Positions 7,845 through 15,791 of a DNA stretch of 64,000 nt are shown one piece after another (the stretch's first letter is position 1; the number at the start of each line of letters is the position of its first letter). The stretch comes from SB21 sp964415295. Lineage in GTDB: Bacteria > CLD3 > SB21. The stretch spans positions 1 to 64,000 of the forward strand of contig CAYPYN010000007.1 in NCBI GenBank assembly GCA_964415295.1, read 5' to 3'. Made by a program: the position numbers and the translations under genes. The notes under the pieces are model-generated. The model was not told where the DNA came from. It did no database searches and was given only the letters and a program-made list of their open reading frames with translations.

Positions 7845-9239
7845 TCAGAGGTCGATGATCTTGCCGGGGTTGCAGATATTGTTCGGATCGAACAGCATTT
7901 TCAGTGATCGCATAAACATCAATTCATCCGGCGAACGGTGCATGTGCATCAGTTTTTTCTTAAGTAATCCGATTCCATGCTCTGCGCTGATGCTTCCTTC
8001 GTATTTCTTTATCAACCGCATCATTTCCATGTCCAGCCGATCCGTGCTGTTCTTGAAAGCATCGATAGGCATGGACTTTCGGTCCAATACATTGACGTGA
8101 ATATTCCCGTCCCCGATGTGGCCGAAAAGAAATACCTCAAAACCGCTGTATTTCTGAACGATCATTGGCTCCAGTTCCCCGACGAAAGAAGGCATGGATG
8201 AGATGGGGACAGCGATGTCATTTTTGTGCAGGTTGCCCATTTTGATGAGAGTCTCCGGGATGGTCTCCCTGTAGCTCCACAATTCCCGGAAAGTTTTCGG
8301 ATCCATGGCCAATGTGCCGTCGAGTAACGAATCCGAAACGGCTTCCATAAAATCCTGCATGGCCGAAACTTCTGTGCCACCGTCGATCTCGAGCATGACA
8401 TAGTAGGGATATAACGATGAGAACGGATTGCGGAACTGATGCGCATGGGTCAGCACCGCGTCGAGACAGTTTTTGGTAAAGAACTCGAACGCCGTGATGT
8501 CCAGCGAACGAAGTCTTGCTTTTTTCAGGATCTCCAGAATGGAAGAGAATGTATCCACAGCAAGCAGGCTGAGCTGAAGTAGTTTTGGCTTTGGAACGAT
8601 TTTCATCGTTGCCCGGGTAATCATGCCAAGCGTCCCTTCGGCGCCGATGAAATACTGTTTGAGATCGTAACCGGAATTATTCTTGTGCAGATTGGAATTA
8701 AGGCGCAGTACTTCTCCTCTCGGCGTGACCACTTCAAGGCCGAGCACCAGTTCCCGCGTCATACCGTATTTGATCACTTTCAGACCGCCGGCATTGGTGG
8801 AAATGCATCCGCCGATCTGACAACTTCCCCGCGCGCCGAAGTCCAGCGGAAAATACATACCGGATTCGGCTACGGCCTTCTGGATGTTTTCCAGCACAAC
8901 ACCGGCTTCGACATCCACGCTGCCCGATTCGATATCGATCGTGGAGATCTTATTCATCTTGTCAAAAGAAATCACGATTTCTTTATTGGCGGCTACCGCG
9001 GCGGCCGCGAGACCTGTTCTGCCGCCGGACGGGACCATGGGCAACCGGTGCTCGCTGCAATAAAGAGCGATCTTCTGAACTTCATCCGTTGTTTTGGGAA
9101 AGAGGACCAGGCTAGGGTCGGGTGGATAGAACTTGGTCCAATCCTTACCAAAATTTGTCAGATCCCCCGGATCGTCGGTCACTCTATCAGGTCCAAATAA
9201 TTCTGTAAAATATTTCTTATGTTTTTCCATTTTTATCAT
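7845..9239 (-). CDS. glcD: FAD-linked oxidase, D-lactate/glycolate dehydrogenase GlcD type
   Basis: This 464-residue flavoprotein oxidises a 2-hydroxyacid such as D-lactate or glycolate, probably feeding electrons to the respiratory chain. The PCMH-type FAD domain covers ~30-210 and includes PSGGRTGL (residues 70-77), CISTNAGGLKVIKYG and GAEGTLGMI. The FAD-oxidase C domain follows and ends with FGHIGDGNIHVN and SAEHGIGLLKK, both active-site signatures of the family. The start could be the ATG at 9239 or the one three codons later (MEKHKK); neither has a strong ribosome site. No GlcE or GlcF partner is nearby, so a single-subunit D-lactate dehydrogenase is plausible. The exact substrate cannot be read from sequence. 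Confidence 0.88.
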   Translation of the reverse strand: MIKMEKHKKYFTELFGPDRVTDDPGDLTNFGKDWTKFYPPDPSLVLFPKTTDEVQKIALYCSEHRLPMVPSGGRTGLAAAAVAANKEIVISFDKMNKISTIDIESGSVDVEAGVVLENIQKAVAESGMYFPLDFGARGSCQIGGCISTNAGGLKVIKYGMTRELVLGLEVVTPRGEVLRLNSNLHKNNSGYDLKQYFIGAEGTLGMITRATMKIVPKPKLLQLSLLAVDTFSSILEILKKARLRSLDITAFEFFTKNCLDAVLTHAHQFRNPFSSLYPYYVMLEIDGGTEVSAMQDFMEAVSDSLLDGTLAMDPKTFRELWSYRETIPETLIKMGNLHKNDIAVPISSMPSFVGELEPMIVQKYSGFEVFLFGHIGDGNIHVNVLDRKSMPIDAFKNSTDRLDMEMMRLIKKYEGSISAEHGIGLLKKKLMHMHRSPDELMFMRSLKMLFDPNNICNPGKIIDL

Positions 9240-9360
9240 GCTCTTCCGGTGTCAACTTTTGTCATGGACAATATAATACGGCAGATCATTAAACACATGA
9301 AAAAATTCTGACGCGATGAGGCATCCGCTTTTTGATTTTTACTTGATTAAATGAGGAGCA

Positions 9361-9414
9361 ATGGCCATATTCACACGCTTTTTCAATACACGGCAAGGGT
9401 TTCATGCATTTTGA
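9361..9414 (+). other. Possible 17-codon leader ORF overlapping terC start
   Basis: An ATG at 9361 with TGAGGAGCA directly upstream opens a 17-codon frame (MAIFTRFFNTRQGFHAF). It ends at the TGA at 9412-9414, overlapping the terC ATG at 9404 in another frame. The ribosome site is as good as that of terC itself. It could be a translational-coupling leader or simply chance. Confidence 0.3.
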
Positions 9415-10087
9415 ATCGTCGGATCTGATCACCATCGGTTTACTCGTATTACTGGAAGGGCTGCTGAGTGCGGATAACGCCATTGTACTTGCCGTGCAGG
9501 TGATGCCGTTGCCGGAAGATCAGCAGAAAAAAGCGCTAAAGTACGGCATCATCGGCGCATTCGTCTTTAGAACTATAGCCGTCTTTCTCGCTGTGTATCT
9601 GATCAACGTTCCGGTGGTCAAGATCATCGGCGCCATTTATCTGGTCTATCTTGCGATCGATCATTTTATCCGGAAAAATAAAGACGAACAGACGGCCATA
9701 CCGCCGCCAAGAAAATATTTGGGAATGAATGCGTTCTGGAGCACCGTGGTAGCGGTCGAATTGACCGACATCGTATTTTCGGTCGATTCAATTCTGGCGG
9801 CTGTGGCGCTCTCCAATAAACAGTGGGTGGTCATTACGGGCGGCATTATAGGCATCATTGCCATGCGGATGGTGGCGGGGGTATTTCTCGATATCATCAA
9901 ACGATTTCCCAAACTGGTGGACGGTGCGTATATTATCGTCTTCTTTATCGGCCTGAAGCTGTTTGTAGAATATTTTAATATCCATCTTTCCAAGTGGATC
10001 ACTTTTTCGGTCATCGGAGTCATATTCTTTGTCAGCATCGGGGTATCCATTTATGAAAACAAAAAAGCAGGAAAAACGGAGAATTAA
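9404..10087 (+). CDS. TerC/YkoY-family membrane metal-ion exporter
   Basis: This 227-residue integral membrane protein has about seven hydrophobic segments. The hallmark acidic motifs of the TerC family are present: EGLLSADNAIVLAV in TM1 (Asp24) and ELTDIVFSVDSILAA in the middle. Family members such as YkoY, YjbE and Alx export Mn2+ and have been linked to metallation of exported proteins. AAGGG four bases before the ATG is an adequate ribosome site. I looked for a yybP-ykoY-type manganese riboswitch in the 164-bp leader and saw none. The first parvulin gene begins 3 bp after its stop, so the three genes form an operon. That fits a link between metal export and handling of exported proteins. 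Confidence 0.88.
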   Translation: MHFESSDLITIGLLVLLEGLLSADNAIVLAVQVMPLPEDQQKKALKYGIIGAFVFRTIAVFLAVYLINVPVVKIIGAIYLVYLAIDHFIRKNKDEQTAIPPPRKYLGMNAFWSTVVAVELTDIVFSVDSILAAVALSNKQWVVITGGIIGIIAMRMVAGVFLDIIKRFPKLVDGAYIIVFFIGLKLFVEYFNIHLSKWITFSVIGVIFFVSIGVSIYENKKAGKTEN

Positions 10088-10089
10088 TT

Positions 10090-11781
10090 ATGCGGGGTAG
10101 TTTGACAATACCAGGAATAGGGTGTTTTATATGGCTTACGGTCCTCTGGTCGGGATGCCGGGAAAATAGCGACGCCATACTGGCGACGATCTCTGACCGG
10201 GATACGATAACCGTAAGCGAATTCAATGGTTACCTGAAAAAAAGATTCAACGAAAAACCGCGGACGCTTTCCGTTTCTCAGAAACGAAAGTATCTGGACT
10301 GGATGATTGAGGATCGTCTGAAGATGCTCTATGGCATTCAGCATGGCTATGATAAATACCTTGCGCTGGACATATTGAAGGAGCAAAGAAGCATCGTCGT
10401 AAGCAAAGCGCATGAAAAGCATATCAAAGGTGTGTTTCTGACCGCGGACAACGTGTCGGAGTACCAACGCCACGTTGGGATGACCGTGTATTCTCAAAAT
10501 CTGATCATTCGTTTCAAAGACAGACCTGATTCTCCCGTGCCGGTTACGAAAGAAGAGGCCGCCCGCCGCGCCGATTCCATCAAAGCCGTTTTGACGGTCA
10601 GCAATTATAATTCCATAGCCGAAAAAGTCTCGGACTACAAGAATCCGTCAACCAGGAAAGGTAATATCAAGGTAGAGAAATTATCCATTGGTCAACTGCC
10701 TTATACTTATGAAAAAGCGGTCTTCAGAATGGAGCCAAACGATATCGGCGGGCCTGTTGAAGTTCCCGGGGCCTATGTAATAATTCATTTGGTATCGAAA
10801 GATTTTTCTACGTGTTTGCCGATGGATACGGAAGATGCGGAGGAATTCATGTTATCCAAATTGGATGATAACGACCAGTTCCTTCTGCGTCCGGTTTATC
10901 AGAGATTCATGGATTCCATTTACCGCGCCGGTAATGCGGTATATGAGGAGCGCAATATACATCTCCTATCGGATAGGCTGAAAGATTCGGTTAACGTACG
11001 GTCTTCGGTCAAGCTATTTACGGAACCGGAGCGGGATCTTGTTCTTGTGGCGTTCATTGGCGGCCGTATTACCCTACAGGAGTTTCTCGAGAATTATGGA
11101 ACCGATGTGACGGTTAAATTTACTCACGATCTTCTAAGACAAGCCGTCGAGGTCTTCTGCCGATCGAAGCTGATGGAAGCGGTCATGGTCAGGGAAGGCT
11201 ATTTGAATTCTGAAGAATATCTTGTTCAGGCCTTGTCTATCAAAGAAGCGTTGATCGTCGATAAAGTGGACGCGTCTATCATATCTTCCTACAAAGAGCC
11301 CTCGGATGCGGATCTCAGACGATTCTTCTTACAGAACAGGTCCCGCTACCGTACCGACGGTTCCATTACTGTCTCGGAGATCACCGCACCGACGATGGAA
11401 AAGATTCGGATGGTTCGTGAAGCCATTGACCAGGGAACCGATTTCAACAAAGCCGTTCCAACAGAACAGAAGGAACAAAACGTCCGGTTCAGTCCTAACG
11501 TGTCATACAATTATGTAACCAACAATGAAATAGCCGCACGTGCTTTGAGGATGGACAAAGGTGACATCAGCGACATCATTACACGTAAAGACGGTAGTTA
11601 TACGATTTTCAAACTCATGAGCCGAACAGAACCGCAATGGCTTGGACTTGACGCCGCAAGAAAAAGAGTTATGAACGACGTAAAGAAAAATATCTTGAAG
11701 AACACGGAAATCCGGATGCTGAATGAACTGCGTCAAAAATGGCCCGTTGTTGTTTATGAAGAAAATCTAAACAGGAAATAG
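10090..11781 (+). CDS. PpiC/SurA-like peptidyl-prolyl isomerase, probable lipoprotein
   Basis: This 563-residue protein probably acts as a periplasmic chaperone or isomerase for outer-membrane proteins. The leader ends in LWSGC (Cys23), a slightly unorthodox lipobox with Trp at -3. A SurA-N-like helical part (~30-130) precedes a parvulin-like domain around residues 135-240 with the LSIGQLPYTYEKAVF and PGAYVIIHLV elements. A second, more divergent parvulin-like segment appears near 435-530 (ITVSEITAPTMEKI, then GDISDIITRKDGSYTIFKLM). GGAG eight bases before the ATG supports the start. It lies between terC and a second parvulin, with 3 and 0 bp gaps. Domain boundaries are estimated by eye. Confidence 0.8.
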   Translation: MRGSLTIPGIGCFIWLTVLWSGCRENSDAILATISDRDTITVSEFNGYLKKRFNEKPRTLSVSQKRKYLDWMIEDRLKMLYGIQHGYDKYLALDILKEQRSIVVSKAHEKHIKGVFLTADNVSEYQRHVGMTVYSQNLIIRFKDRPDSPVPVTKEEAARRADSIKAVLTVSNYNSIAEKVSDYKNPSTRKGNIKVEKLSIGQLPYTYEKAVFRMEPNDIGGPVEVPGAYVIIHLVSKDFSTCLPMDTEDAEEFMLSKLDDNDQFLLRPVYQRFMDSIYRAGNAVYEERNIHLLSDRLKDSVNVRSSVKLFTEPERDLVLVAFIGGRITLQEFLENYGTDVTVKFTHDLLRQAVEVFCRSKLMEAVMVREGYLNSEEYLVQALSIKEALIVDKVDASIISSYKEPSDADLRRFFLQNRSRYRTDGSITVSEITAPTMEKIRMVREAIDQGTDFNKAVPTEQKEQNVRFSPNVSYNYVTNNEIAARALRMDKGDISDIITRKDGSYTIFKLMSRTEPQWLGLDAARKRVMNDVKKNILKNTEIRMLNELRQKWPVVVYEENLNRK

Positions 11782-12630
11782 ATGCGCATGTGGAAACGTA
11801 ACCTGCTTTCCCTGTGTTCGTTTTGTATGATTATCGTATCGGTAGTGTCCTGTTCCGACAATAAGCGGGATTTCATCGTCAAAGTTGGTGATGCGGCTTT
11901 GACCGAAGCGGCAGTGGACAGCGCCATTCGCACGGACCTGCGACCGGATGATAATATCCGGCGCGGATACGTCCAGGATTGGATCAACTCCGAAATACTC
12001 TATCAAAAAGCCGTCAAAGAGGGTTTTGATAAAGATCCCGCCTTCCTGGAACGTGTGGAGGTCATCCGGAGGGAATTGCTTATACAGACCTACGTAACTA
12101 GCGAACTGGATAAGAGCATTTCCGTATCACCAAAGGAAGCCGAAGATTTTTATGCGGCTAACAAGAATTCCTTCGTGTATGCGGAGGATCATGTAAGAGT
12201 ACAGTATTTCCTGACACGTGATAAGATCCGGTCCAAGAAAATGGCTTCCGATTTTCTATCTATGTCCCGTTTGAGGAAAAAAGATTTTATGGAACTGGTC
12301 ACGCAATCTTCGGCCGACAGCGATATCGTGGGTTCTACGGAGTTCCAGCCGCGGGGTCGTTTCGAAGAAAAAGTGGCTAAACAGGTCTTTATGAAGAATG
12401 CGACCGACGAAATTATCGGGCCGATCCAGACCAAGGACGGGTATTTTTCCTTCTGGCACGTAGTGGAGATCAGGCCAAAGGGAACTTATATTCCGTTTGG
12501 CGAAATCTCTTCCGAGATTGAAGCCCGTATCAAGGTCGGTAAGCGGAAAAAAAGATCGGAAGAACTGATTGCTAAGATCAGAGAAGAAATACCTGTCGAA
12601 TACGGAAATCATCAACCGCCCGAAAAATAA
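11782..12630 (+). CDS. PpiC-like peptidyl-prolyl isomerase lipoprotein
   Basis: This 282-residue protein starts immediately after the preceding parvulin stop, with AGGAAATAG serving as ribosome site. The leader ends VVSC (Cys24), a good lipobox. Residues ~30-125 are SurA-N-like helices (VKVGDAALTEAAVDSAI, DWINSEILYQKAV). The parvulin region at ~140-235 contains FMELVTQSSADSD, ATDEIIGPIQTKDGYFSFWHVVEIRP. It is half the length of its neighbour and looks like a single-domain version. A lipid-anchored periplasmic folding factor is likely. It converges on the DUF5916 gene with a 14-bp gap and no visible terminator. Confidence 0.82.
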   Translation: MRMWKRNLLSLCSFCMIIVSVVSCSDNKRDFIVKVGDAALTEAAVDSAIRTDLRPDDNIRRGYVQDWINSEILYQKAVKEGFDKDPAFLERVEVIRRELLIQTYVTSELDKSISVSPKEAEDFYAANKNSFVYAEDHVRVQYFLTRDKIRSKKMASDFLSMSRLRKKDFMELVTQSSADSDIVGSTEFQPRGRFEEKVAKQVFMKNATDEIIGPIQTKDGYFSFWHVVEIRPKGTYIPFGEISSEIEARIKVGKRKKRSEELIAKIREEIPVEYGNHQPPEK

Positions 12631-12644
12631 CCTCCTAAGAGCTT

Positions 12645-15098
12645 CTAGATCCTCATAAAATACTGGAATTTGACGAACACGCTCTGATTGGTAGCCGTCA
12701 GCCCCTCATAATTCTCGTAAGGATCCTTGGTTCCTCCGATGTTGGCCCCGAGGAAGAACACGGTGAACGGATTGATTTTGTAACTCAATAGCGGACTAAT
12801 GCTGAAGAATTCGTCGCGGTTCATCTTCTGATCGTCCGAATTGTAACGCTTGATATAAACCATCTCTCCAATGACCCGAAGAAAAAGCTGCTTTGTGAAC
12901 TGGTAGGCCATCGTGTTCCGATATATCTTCTGGGACGTGATCAGGTTTCCGCCGTAGTGCGTCCACAAGTTAAACTGGCGGTAATTGAATTCATCGGACA
13001 AACGGCTGGTGGGTTTAAAGGTCAGCCACGTTTGAAAATTGAATCCTTTGGCTTTAGCCAAGGGGTTACGCGCATCGTTTTCTATACCTTCTCTGTTGAT
13101 ATAATTACCGGTCTCCGTCCAAAAACCGCCGTAAACGTGTTTGAAAGCCTGGCTACCGCTTTCAAATCCGACACGATGAATATTGTTGAACTGTTTTCCA
13201 TTGAAGTTCTCGTTGTTGATCGCGGCTACGCTCATCCAGACGTAGGTTTGCTTCTTGAACTGAATGAACAACTGCGGATTGACCCACCAGTCCTTCAGTC
13301 GGCCATCGTAATTGTATTTGCGGTTAAATTGAACGCGAGGTTCTATCCGCACAATCATTGGATTGGTATCGGGAAAATAGAAAGTGTATCGGTTGTAGGC
13401 TCCCACTTCTCTAAGATTATTGCTTCGGATAAATCCGTTATCGGAGCGGAATCCGGGTGAGAGATCATTGTACCAGGCGAAAAAACCCCAGTGTTTGGCC
13501 GTACGGTCCATGGTTACGCGCGTAAACCACCCATTGATGTTTTCGCCGTCAAAATCACTCGTGTATGTCCTTCCTTTATGCTCAAAGGTAACATCTCGAA
13601 TGTGATCCGCCGAAAAAAGAGAATCATCGGGTTCTTCCGTGCGGCTGAGCCCGGCCATGGCAGACAGGGTGTACATAGAATTCAGGCGAATCTTCGTATC
13701 AATTGTGCCGGCGGCGTTTGAGCCTTTGTCCATGCGGCGGTTGGTGCCAACAAATCCGATGTAGGTACCCTTCGCGAGGTCATACTTGGTTCGGAGAATA
13801 TGGGTCATAGAGTTGTTGTTTGACGAGAACACGGCGCTTTTTTCCTCAAACGGAAGAATAAAAGGTGTGTCTTCGTCATAACTGGCAATGTAACCAAAGC
13901 TCAGATTGCCGGCTTTACCCGATACTTTTCCGGCAAAAAGCGGGTTATTGATGGTACGCGTGTAAAGCAGGTTGATATCATCATCCACATAGAAAATATC
14001 GCGGCCTTCAAGGAAAAAGGGGCGTTTTTCATTGAAGAAAAGCGCAAAGGTATTATTCACGCTGATCTGCCCGGCATCCGCTTCGATCTGACTGAAATCC
14101 GGGTTATAAGCTACATCGAGCGTCACGTTGGATGACAATCCGTACTTGGCATTGAAGCCGAAATTCTGATCCAATTGGTTCTTGCCCCATTTTCCTTTCA
14201 TACCGCTCGGGTCTTTGTCAACCAGGGACCTCTCGGAAGAACCAACGGCGTAAGGCAATAACTCGATTGTCTTTCCGGGCGTTTCGGTCATCCGCATTCT
14301 CAGATGGCCTGCTTCGGAATATTGGTTGCTCACGTCCCGGGAGCGGGGCATCCATGAATACAGATAACGCTGCTCGCGGGGGTAGATCCGCCAGAAGTGG
14401 ATGAGCCAATCCTGTTCGGGCTTGTTGGGGAAGCGTAGGCTCTGGAAAGGGATCTTCATTTCCACCGTCCACCTGTCGTCGTAGATCTTGGCGGCCGATT
14501 CCCAGACGGCATCAAAACTGTCGTCTTCGTTTCCATTGACGTCCACGGTGAGGTCGGCCTGAATTCCGAGGGGATTGACGAAGAACTCAAAACCGTTGAG
14601 CTGTGCTCCGAAAGGGTCCACGTTGATGCCGACAAAGTCGTCCTGATACAGAGCATCACGATCACTCATGCGGGCGCGCAGCTTATTCATCTCGGGTTCG
14701 TAGCATATAAAGGCCACATAGAAATTCTTATCATCGTGGGTCACGTAGCCTTCGGTATGGACTTTGGGGCGTTGGCGCTCGTTGGGCCAGTTCTCGGTGA
14801 AGTTGTCAAACCTTGCGGCGTTCAGCCAGGCTTCCTCGATGAATCCATCGATCTCAAAAGGCTGTGGCGTCCGGTTAAGTTCCAGCGTAAGTATCGGATT
14901 GGGCGTAAAAACCGCCGGAGAGTCCCCGCGGCTTCCGGTGTTTCCGTTTTCAGCGGAGATCAGACGGCCGTCGGACTGCGTGGTTGCCCCGGCATGTATA
15001 GCCAAGATGCCCATGATACCTACCGAAAACATAGCCCGGGACAGACTTTTCGCCATGGATTGAACCGACAGCTCAAAAGTGGTTTTGAACGTCCTCAT
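12645..15098 (-). CDS. DUF5916 outer-membrane protein with CBM9-like domain
   Basis: This 817-residue exported protein has a hydrophobic leader around residues 20-38, after an unusually long N-region; an internal ATG at 15056 would shorten it but has no ribosome site. Residues ~70-250 form the CBM9-like beta-sandwich (IDGFIEEAWLNAARFDNF, VTHDDKNFYVAFICYEP, PFGAQLNGFEFFVNPLG). The remaining ~550 residues are DUF5916, with barrel-like alternation (TLDVAYNPDFSQIEADAGQISVNNTFALFF is the family landmark). It ends KFQYFMRI. DUF5916 proteins are common outer-membrane proteins of FCB bacteria with no established substrate. It is monocistronic, with no obvious functional neighbour. Confidence 0.85.
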   Translation of the reverse strand: MRTFKTTFELSVQSMAKSLSRAMFSVGIMGILAIHAGATTQSDGRLISAENGNTGSRGDSPAVFTPNPILTLELNRTPQPFEIDGFIEEAWLNAARFDNFTENWPNERQRPKVHTEGYVTHDDKNFYVAFICYEPEMNKLRARMSDRDALYQDDFVGINVDPFGAQLNGFEFFVNPLGIQADLTVDVNGNEDDSFDAVWESAAKIYDDRWTVEMKIPFQSLRFPNKPEQDWLIHFWRIYPREQRYLYSWMPRSRDVSNQYSEAGHLRMRMTETPGKTIELLPYAVGSSERSLVDKDPSGMKGKWGKNQLDQNFGFNAKYGLSSNVTLDVAYNPDFSQIEADAGQISVNNTFALFFNEKRPFFLEGRDIFYVDDDINLLYTRTINNPLFAGKVSGKAGNLSFGYIASYDEDTPFILPFEEKSAVFSSNNNSMTHILRTKYDLAKGTYIGFVGTNRRMDKGSNAAGTIDTKIRLNSMYTLSAMAGLSRTEEPDDSLFSADHIRDVTFEHKGRTYTSDFDGENINGWFTRVTMDRTAKHWGFFAWYNDLSPGFRSDNGFIRSNNLREVGAYNRYTFYFPDTNPMIVRIEPRVQFNRKYNYDGRLKDWWVNPQLFIQFKKQTYVWMSVAAINNENFNGKQFNNIHRVGFESGSQAFKHVYGGFWTETGNYINREGIENDARNPLAKAKGFNFQTWLTFKPTSRLSDEFNYRQFNLWTHYGGNLITSQKIYRNTMAYQFTKQLFLRVIGEMVYIKRYNSDDQKMNRDEFFSISPLLSYKINPFTVFFLGANIGGTKDPYENYEGLTATNQSVFVKFQYFMRI

Positions 15099-15200
15099 GA
15101 ACGATTCTTTCGATTTGATTGATTAGGCTTAAAATCAGAATTCTCTACGTGTTGAGGCGCGCAAAAGTTGCAGATTTTTTTGGGTGTGCCGCGTTAGGAA

Positions 15201-15791
15201 TTATCGGGCGGCCGAACGGAGTTTTTCCAGCAATTCGAAAAGAATGAAACCCGTCACTCCCCAGACGGTATGTTCTTCAAAATCATAATAATGGATCTCG
15301 TAGGTCCTATTCATGAACCGCCGGTAACCTCGGCGATGATATTGTTCGTTCATCAGGTGAGACAAAGGGATCTCAATGATCTCGGCGGTTTCATGAGGAT
15401 TCAATCTCGCTTCATACGGGTATGGTATGATCCCGACAAAAGGGGTAACGCGGAAATTGGTCGGTGTTACCATATCGTCGAGTTCGGCGATGATGTCCAC
15501 ATCCGTTACTTTGATGCCGATCTCCTCTTCCGTTTCCCGGAGCGCGGCCGCCATCAGGTCCTTATCCTCAGGATCCAGTGCGCCTCCCGGGAAGGATATC
15601 TGGCCTTTGTGAAATCTTACCGTTTCCGTTCGTTTGGCAAAGAGTATATGAACTTCGCGGTTCTTTTCGAAAAAAGGAACCAGTACCGAAGCAGGCACTT
15701 GTGACCCCAGTTCGAGATGCCTTTTATCGTGATCCTTGTATATCGAGCGGATCAGATTGCTGCACGTGCGAAGATCGATCGCATCAGGCAT
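15201..15791 (-). CDS. Nudix hydrolase, CoA pyrophosphatase (NudL) type
   Basis: This 196-residue Nudix enzyme probably hydrolyses CoA and acyl-CoA to phosphopantetheine and 3',5'-ADP. The UPF0035 signature typical of NudL is present at residues ~49-71 (ILFAKRTETVRFHKGQISFPG). It runs directly into a Nudix box ending RETEEEIG (residues 85-92), with Asp at the NudL-type position in place of the first Glu. The ATG lies inside the end of the debranching-enzyme gene (8-bp overlap), so it is translationally coupled as the last gene of a four-gene minus-strand operon. What links it to glycogen breakdown is not clear. Confidence 0.88.
   Translation of the reverse strand: MPDAIDLRTCSNLIRSIYKDHDKRHLELGSQVPASVLVPFFEKNREVHILFAKRTETVRFHKGQISFPGGALDPEDKDLMAAALRETEEEIGIKVTDVDIIAELDDMVTPTNFRVTPFVGIIPYPYEARLNPHETAEIIEIPLSHLMNEQYHRRGYRRFMNRTYEIHYYDFEEHTVWGVTGFILFELLEKLRSAAR

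Noticed and set aside
9240..9403. yybP-ykoY manganese riboswitch in front of terC
   Set aside because: I looked for the conserved loop sequences and a double-stem layout in the leader and did not find them.
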